Made by a program: the position numbers and the translations under genes
Part shown: positions 13,114 through 15,989 of the stretch, piece after piece
Position numbering within the stretch: position 1 is the first letter of the stretch
Layout of the letters: the number at the start of each line of letters is the position of its first letter
Assembly: GCA_050260275.1 (NCBI GenBank)
Contig: JBLNBX010000105.1
Coordinates: 1 to 15,989 of the forward strand
Direction: 5' to 3'
DNA from: DATMXS01 sp050260275
GTDB taxonomy: Bacteria > Acidobacteriota > Terriglobia > Bryobacterales > Bryobacteraceae
Length of the DNA: 15,989 nucleotides
The notes under the pieces: generated by a model
Database searches by the model: none
Seen by the model: only the letters and a program-made list of their open reading frames with translations
Told to the model about the DNA's origin: nothing

Positions 13114-14469
13114 ATGATTACCGATTTGGGACTCACGAACCGGACCACAGGCGATGCCGCCTGGGTGAACCGGCTGTTCGGAGCGCAAGCCCTCGCTCCC
13201 GAATACCAGGAACTGAAGTTTTCGCTTCACCGGAAGCTGCTTGAGCGCATCAACCTCGAGGCGCTGTCCACAATAGGGGGCGAGCGCGTCCGCAGCGAGG
13301 TACGCACCGCCGTCAGCAAGCTGGTGGAAGAGGAGACGACGCCGCTCAGCCGCGTGGAAAAGGAGCGCGTCACCGAAGAAGTTCTCAACGAGGTATTCGG
13401 CCTGGGACCGCTCGAGCCGCTGCTGCAGGACCCGACCATATCGGATATTCTCGTCACCACCCCGAAGCTGGTTTACGTCGAGCGCGGCGGCAAACTGCAA
13501 CGGACGCCGGTGGAGTTCAAGGATAACGCCCACCTGCTGCGGATCATCGAGAAGATCGTTTCCCGCGTGGGCCGGCGCGTCGACGAATCGACACCGCTTG
13601 TGGATGCAAGGCTTCCCGACGGCTCGCGCGTGAATGCGGTGATTCCGCCCGTGGCGATCGATGGCCCGCTGCTTTCGATACGCCGGTTCCGGCGAGACCC
13701 CATCCAGGCGGAGGAACTGGTTCGCAACCTTACGCTCACGGAAGGGATGCTCCAGGTGCTCCAGTCCTGCGTCAAGGCGCGACTGAACATCGTGATCTCC
13801 GGCGGAACCGGTGCGGGCAAGACGACTCTTCTGAACGTGCTCTCGGGCTACATCCCCGAGGACGAGCGTATCGTCACCATCGAGGATGCGGCCGAACTCC
13901 AACTGCGGCAGACGCACGTGGCCCGCATGGAGAGCCGTCCGGCCAACATCGAAGGCCAGGGCGCGATACGCATCCGCCAGCTCGTGATCAACGCCCTCCG
14001 TATGCGGCCGGACCGCATAGTAGTGGGCGAGGTTCGCGGTGAGGAGGCGCTGGACATGCTCCAGGCCATGAACACTGGCCACGACGGCTCGCTTACCACC
14101 ATCCACGCCAACTCGCCACGCGATGGGCTGGGCCGCCTTGAGGTGATGGTCGGCATGGCGAACGCGAACATGGGCATGCGCTCCATCCGGCAGCAGGTCT
14201 CCTCCGCGGTCGACCTCATCGTTCAGATCGCGCGCTTCAGCGACGGCGCGCGGCGCCTCACGCACATTACCGAGGTCGTCGGCATGGAAGGCGACCAGAT
14301 AACAACGCAGGACATCTTTGTGTTCGAAAAGACCGGCATCAGCGAGCAGGGCCGCGTAACCGGACGATTCAAGCCGACCGGAATCCGGCCGAAGTTCGCC
14401 GAGCGCTTGAGGGCCGCGGGCATCGTGTTGCCCGCCCAGATCTTTCAGACGATGGTGGAGATCCAGTAG
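13114..14469 (+). CDS. cpaF: Tad secretion ATPase CpaF/TadA
   Basis: A 451-residue VirB11-like ATPase that powers Flp pilus assembly from the cytoplasm. Visible motifs in order: Walker A GGTGAGKTT (230-238, catalytic K236), Asp box TIEDAAELQL (255-264), Walker B RPDRIVVGEVRG (298-309, with E306), and His box GHDGSLTTIHANSP (322-335). The N-terminal domain (LGPLEPLLQDPTISDILV, about 97-114) is also typical, and the length fits the family. It starts 11 bases after cpaE and ends 2 bases before tadB. It acts as a hexamer with the TadB/TadC platform and is the probable motor for export of the 47-residue Flp pilin. Confidence 0.96.
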   Translation: MITDLGLTNRTTGDAAWVNRLFGAQALAPEYQELKFSLHRKLLERINLEALSTIGGERVRSEVRTAVSKLVEEETTPLSRVEKERVTEEVLNEVFGLGPLEPLLQDPTISDILVTTPKLVYVERGGKLQRTPVEFKDNAHLLRIIEKIVSRVGRRVDESTPLVDARLPDGSRVNAVIPPVAIDGPLLSIRRFRRDPIQAEELVRNLTLTEGMLQVLQSCVKARLNIVISGGTGAGKTTLLNVLSGYIPEDERIVTIEDAAELQLRQTHVARMESRPANIEGQGAIRIRQLVINALRMRPDRIVVGEVRGEEALDMLQAMNTGHDGSLTTIHANSPRDGLGRLEVMVGMANANMGMRSIRQQVSSAVDLIVQIARFSDGARRLTHITEVVGMEGDQITTQDIFVFEKTGISEQGRVTGRFKPTGIRPKFAERLRAAGIVLPAQIFQTMVEIQ

Positions 14470-14471
14470 CC

Positions 14472-15443
14472 ATGCAATTGCTGCTCGTGCTGATGTTTGT
14501 GGTCATCTTCGGCCTCGCGCTGCTAACCATGCGTGCCGGGCAGCAGTACTTCGCCGAGCGGCACAAGAAACGTCTGGAGGCGGTGCTTGGCCGTGGAGAC
14601 CGCGCGGATGTGCGCGTCGAAACGACGATTTTGCGCGAGGACGGCGAGGAGAAACCGCCGCTGCTGGTTCAGGTCCTGAGCCGGTTCAACATCGTCCGGA
14701 AGATGGAGCGGGAACTCCAGCAATCCGCGCTCGGCATGAGCCTCCAGGCGCTGCTGGGACAGATGCTCATAGCGGCAATTCCCGGCGCTCTGATCGGCTG
14801 GAAGCTGTCGGTGATGGGTTACACCTGGTTCAGCACGGCCGGTGGCGCGGTCTTGTTCGCACTGCTGCCCTACGCGCGGATGCGGCGGGCAAGGACCAAA
14901 CGGCTGCGCACATTCGAACAGCAGTTCCCGGAGGCGCTGGATTTTCTCGCCCGCGCCATGCGCGCCGGCCATGCTTTCTCAATCAGTATAGAGATGCTGT
15001 CGGATGAGACTCCCCCTCCCCTCGGAGAGGAGTTCCGCAAGGTATTCAACGAGCATAACCTCGGCCTCCCGATTGAGACAGCCCTGCATAACCTGACGGA
15101 GCGCGTTCCGCTGATCGACACGAAGTTCTTCGTGTCCGCGGTGCTGCTCCAGCGCGAGACCGGCGGCAACCTGGCGGAGATTCTCACCAAGCTCGCGGTC
15201 GTGATCCGGGAGCGGTTCAAGGTGAAGGGACAGGTGCAGGCGGCCAGCGCGCACGGCCGGATAACCGGCACGATCCTGACGCTCATGCCAGTGGTGCTTA
15301 TGATGGGCCTCACGGTGGTTTCGCCGAGCTATCTCAAGGGCATGGCGGAAGATCCGGATGGGCGCTGGCTAATTTTCGGCGCGATCGTGGGCATCGTGCT
15401 CGGACACATCTGCATCAGGAAGATCATCGACATCAAGGTGTAG
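14472..15443 (+). CDS. tadB: Tad inner-membrane platform protein TadB
   Basis: A 323-residue protein with one N-terminal membrane helix (2-20), two more around 94-134, a T2SSF domain (about 145-260) and two C-terminal helices (about 265-287 and 299-316). The T2SSF signature is visible as FPEALDFLARAMRAGHAFS and LQRETGGNLAEILTKL. TadB and TadC form the inner-membrane platform that CpaF drives; T2SSF proteins are the GspF/PilC relatives. It begins 2 bases after the cpaF stop with GGAG upstream and ends 2 bases before tadC, so the three genes are almost certainly one transcript. Confidence 0.94.
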   Translation: MQLLLVLMFVVIFGLALLTMRAGQQYFAERHKKRLEAVLGRGDRADVRVETTILREDGEEKPPLLVQVLSRFNIVRKMERELQQSALGMSLQALLGQMLIAAIPGALIGWKLSVMGYTWFSTAGGAVLFALLPYARMRRARTKRLRTFEQQFPEALDFLARAMRAGHAFSISIEMLSDETPPPLGEEFRKVFNEHNLGLPIETALHNLTERVPLIDTKFFVSAVLLQRETGGNLAEILTKLAVVIRERFKVKGQVQAASAHGRITGTILTLMPVVLMMGLTVVSPSYLKGMAEDPDGRWLIFGAIVGIVLGHICIRKIIDIKV

Positions 15444-15445
15444 CC

Positions 15446-15989
15446 ATGGATATCGCCCTCGCAATAGGCTTCTTCGTTCTGTTGGCGGGTTTGATAGCCA
15501 TCTGGGGCTACCTAAGCTACGTTAAGCCCGCCCGCATCAGGCAGCGTCTCGGGGAGACCATCACGGAGCCGGCCGCCGTCGCGCCGGTCGCAGCCCCTCA
15601 CGCCAGCCCCGGCAAGATGGTGGTGAAGATAGTGCACCGGATCGGTGAGAAGGTGCCCATCTCGCCACAGGACACCAGGCTCGCGCGGCGTTACCTCATC
15701 GCGGCTGGATACCGATCGGACCGGGCTATCACCACTTACTACGGTTTCAAGATCATTCTGGCGATCGTCGGATTCGGCGTCGGCCTGTTGATTCGGCCGT
15801 ATATAGCAAACCCGGTCGGAGGCATCGCCATCCTGGTTGGACTCACCGCTGGCGGTTTCTTCCTGCCGAACTTCATCGTCGAGCGCCTCATCTCGCGGAG
15901 GCAGGAGGCGCTCCGGCTCTCCCTGCCCGACGCCCTCGACCTGCTCGTGGTCTGCATGGAGGCAGGACTCGGATTGGACCAGGCCATCA
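15446..15989 (+). CDS. tadC: Tad inner-membrane platform protein TadC, partial (C-terminus beyond the right edge)
   Basis: 181 codons are visible from ATG 15446, open to the window edge. There is an N-terminal helix (4-24), a polar Pro/Ala linker (about 42-56), two helices (about 102-117 and 124-143) and the start of a T2SSF domain with SLPDALDLLVVCMEAGLGLD (159-178), a typical TadC motif. It would normally reach about 300 residues. It is paralogous to TadB and pairs with it to form the platform. Genes expected further right in such loci, such as tadD, tadG or the prepilin peptidase, cannot be seen. Confidence 0.93.
   Translation, partial: MDIALAIGFFVLLAGLIAIWGYLSYVKPARIRQRLGETITEPAAVAPVAAPHASPGKMVVKIVHRIGEKVPISPQDTRLARRYLIAAGYRSDRAITTYYGFKIILAIVGFGVGLLIRPYIANPVGGIAILVGLTAGGFFLPNFIVERLISRRQEALRLSLPDALDLLVVCMEAGLGLDQAI

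Noticed and set aside
13093..14265. 390-codon open frame on the minus strand opposite cpaF
   Set aside because: cpaF on the plus strand has every ATPase motif; the antisense frame is open because of the high-GC codon pattern and shows no recognisable domain.

Overview
This is a high-GC bacterial chromosome window whose core is a tad/cpa (Flp, type IVc) pilus locus on the + strand. No rRNA, tRNA, insertion sequence, phage gene or CRISPR array is visible. The Tad gene order, a PilZ gene beside the pilin, a TonB-like protein with a Pro- and Gly-rich spacer, and the overall gene style suggest a soil-type Acidobacteriota (Bryobacterales/Solibacter-like). That placement is inference from gene style, not proven by any marker gene.

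Layout. (1) 1-1005, minus strand: two overlapping TadE-family minor pseudopilin genes; the second runs off the left edge. (2) 1006-1165: divergent control region. (3) 1166-3080, plus strand: an ECF sigma factor overlapping a zinc-motif anti-sigma factor that carries about eight membrane segments. (4) 3153-4118, plus strand: a GT87 (DUF2029)-like membrane glycosyltransferase. It converges on (5) 4233-8203, minus strand: a NarL/FixJ-type response regulator, a TonB-like envelope protein and a GT-C-like polytopic membrane protein. (6) 8204-8639: a 436-base AT-richer divergent region with TAC-box repeats and two GTTAAC/GTAACC palindromes. (7) 8640-9005: a stand-alone PilZ (c-di-GMP receptor) protein. 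(8) 9006-9212: a strongly structured leader, then the Flp pilin (9213-9395) and a clear intrinsic terminator (9411-9443). (9) 9501-15989: tightly packed cpaB, cpaC, cpaE, cpaF, tadB and tadC, the last cut by the right edge.

How the genes work together. Flp is the pilus subunit, cleaved after a Gly before a QDLVEY processing site. CpaF powers assembly through the TadB/TadC inner-membrane platform. CpaE/TadZ places the machine, CpaB and the CpaC secretin carry the fibre through the envelope, and the TadE-like proteins are minor pseudopilins. The prepilin peptidase, TadD and TadG are not in the window.

The most interesting regulatory proposal is layered c-di-GMP control: a PilZ receptor directly upstream of a pilin leader that contains a c-di-GMP-I (GEMM)-like CGCAAAGCC...CGGG core, followed by hairpins that could hide or expose the flp ribosome binding site. 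The 5' half of the GEMM consensus is poorly matched, so this is a hypothesis. The NarL-type regulator may also act here through the repeated TACT/TACC boxes upstream of pilZ and again upstream of cpaB.
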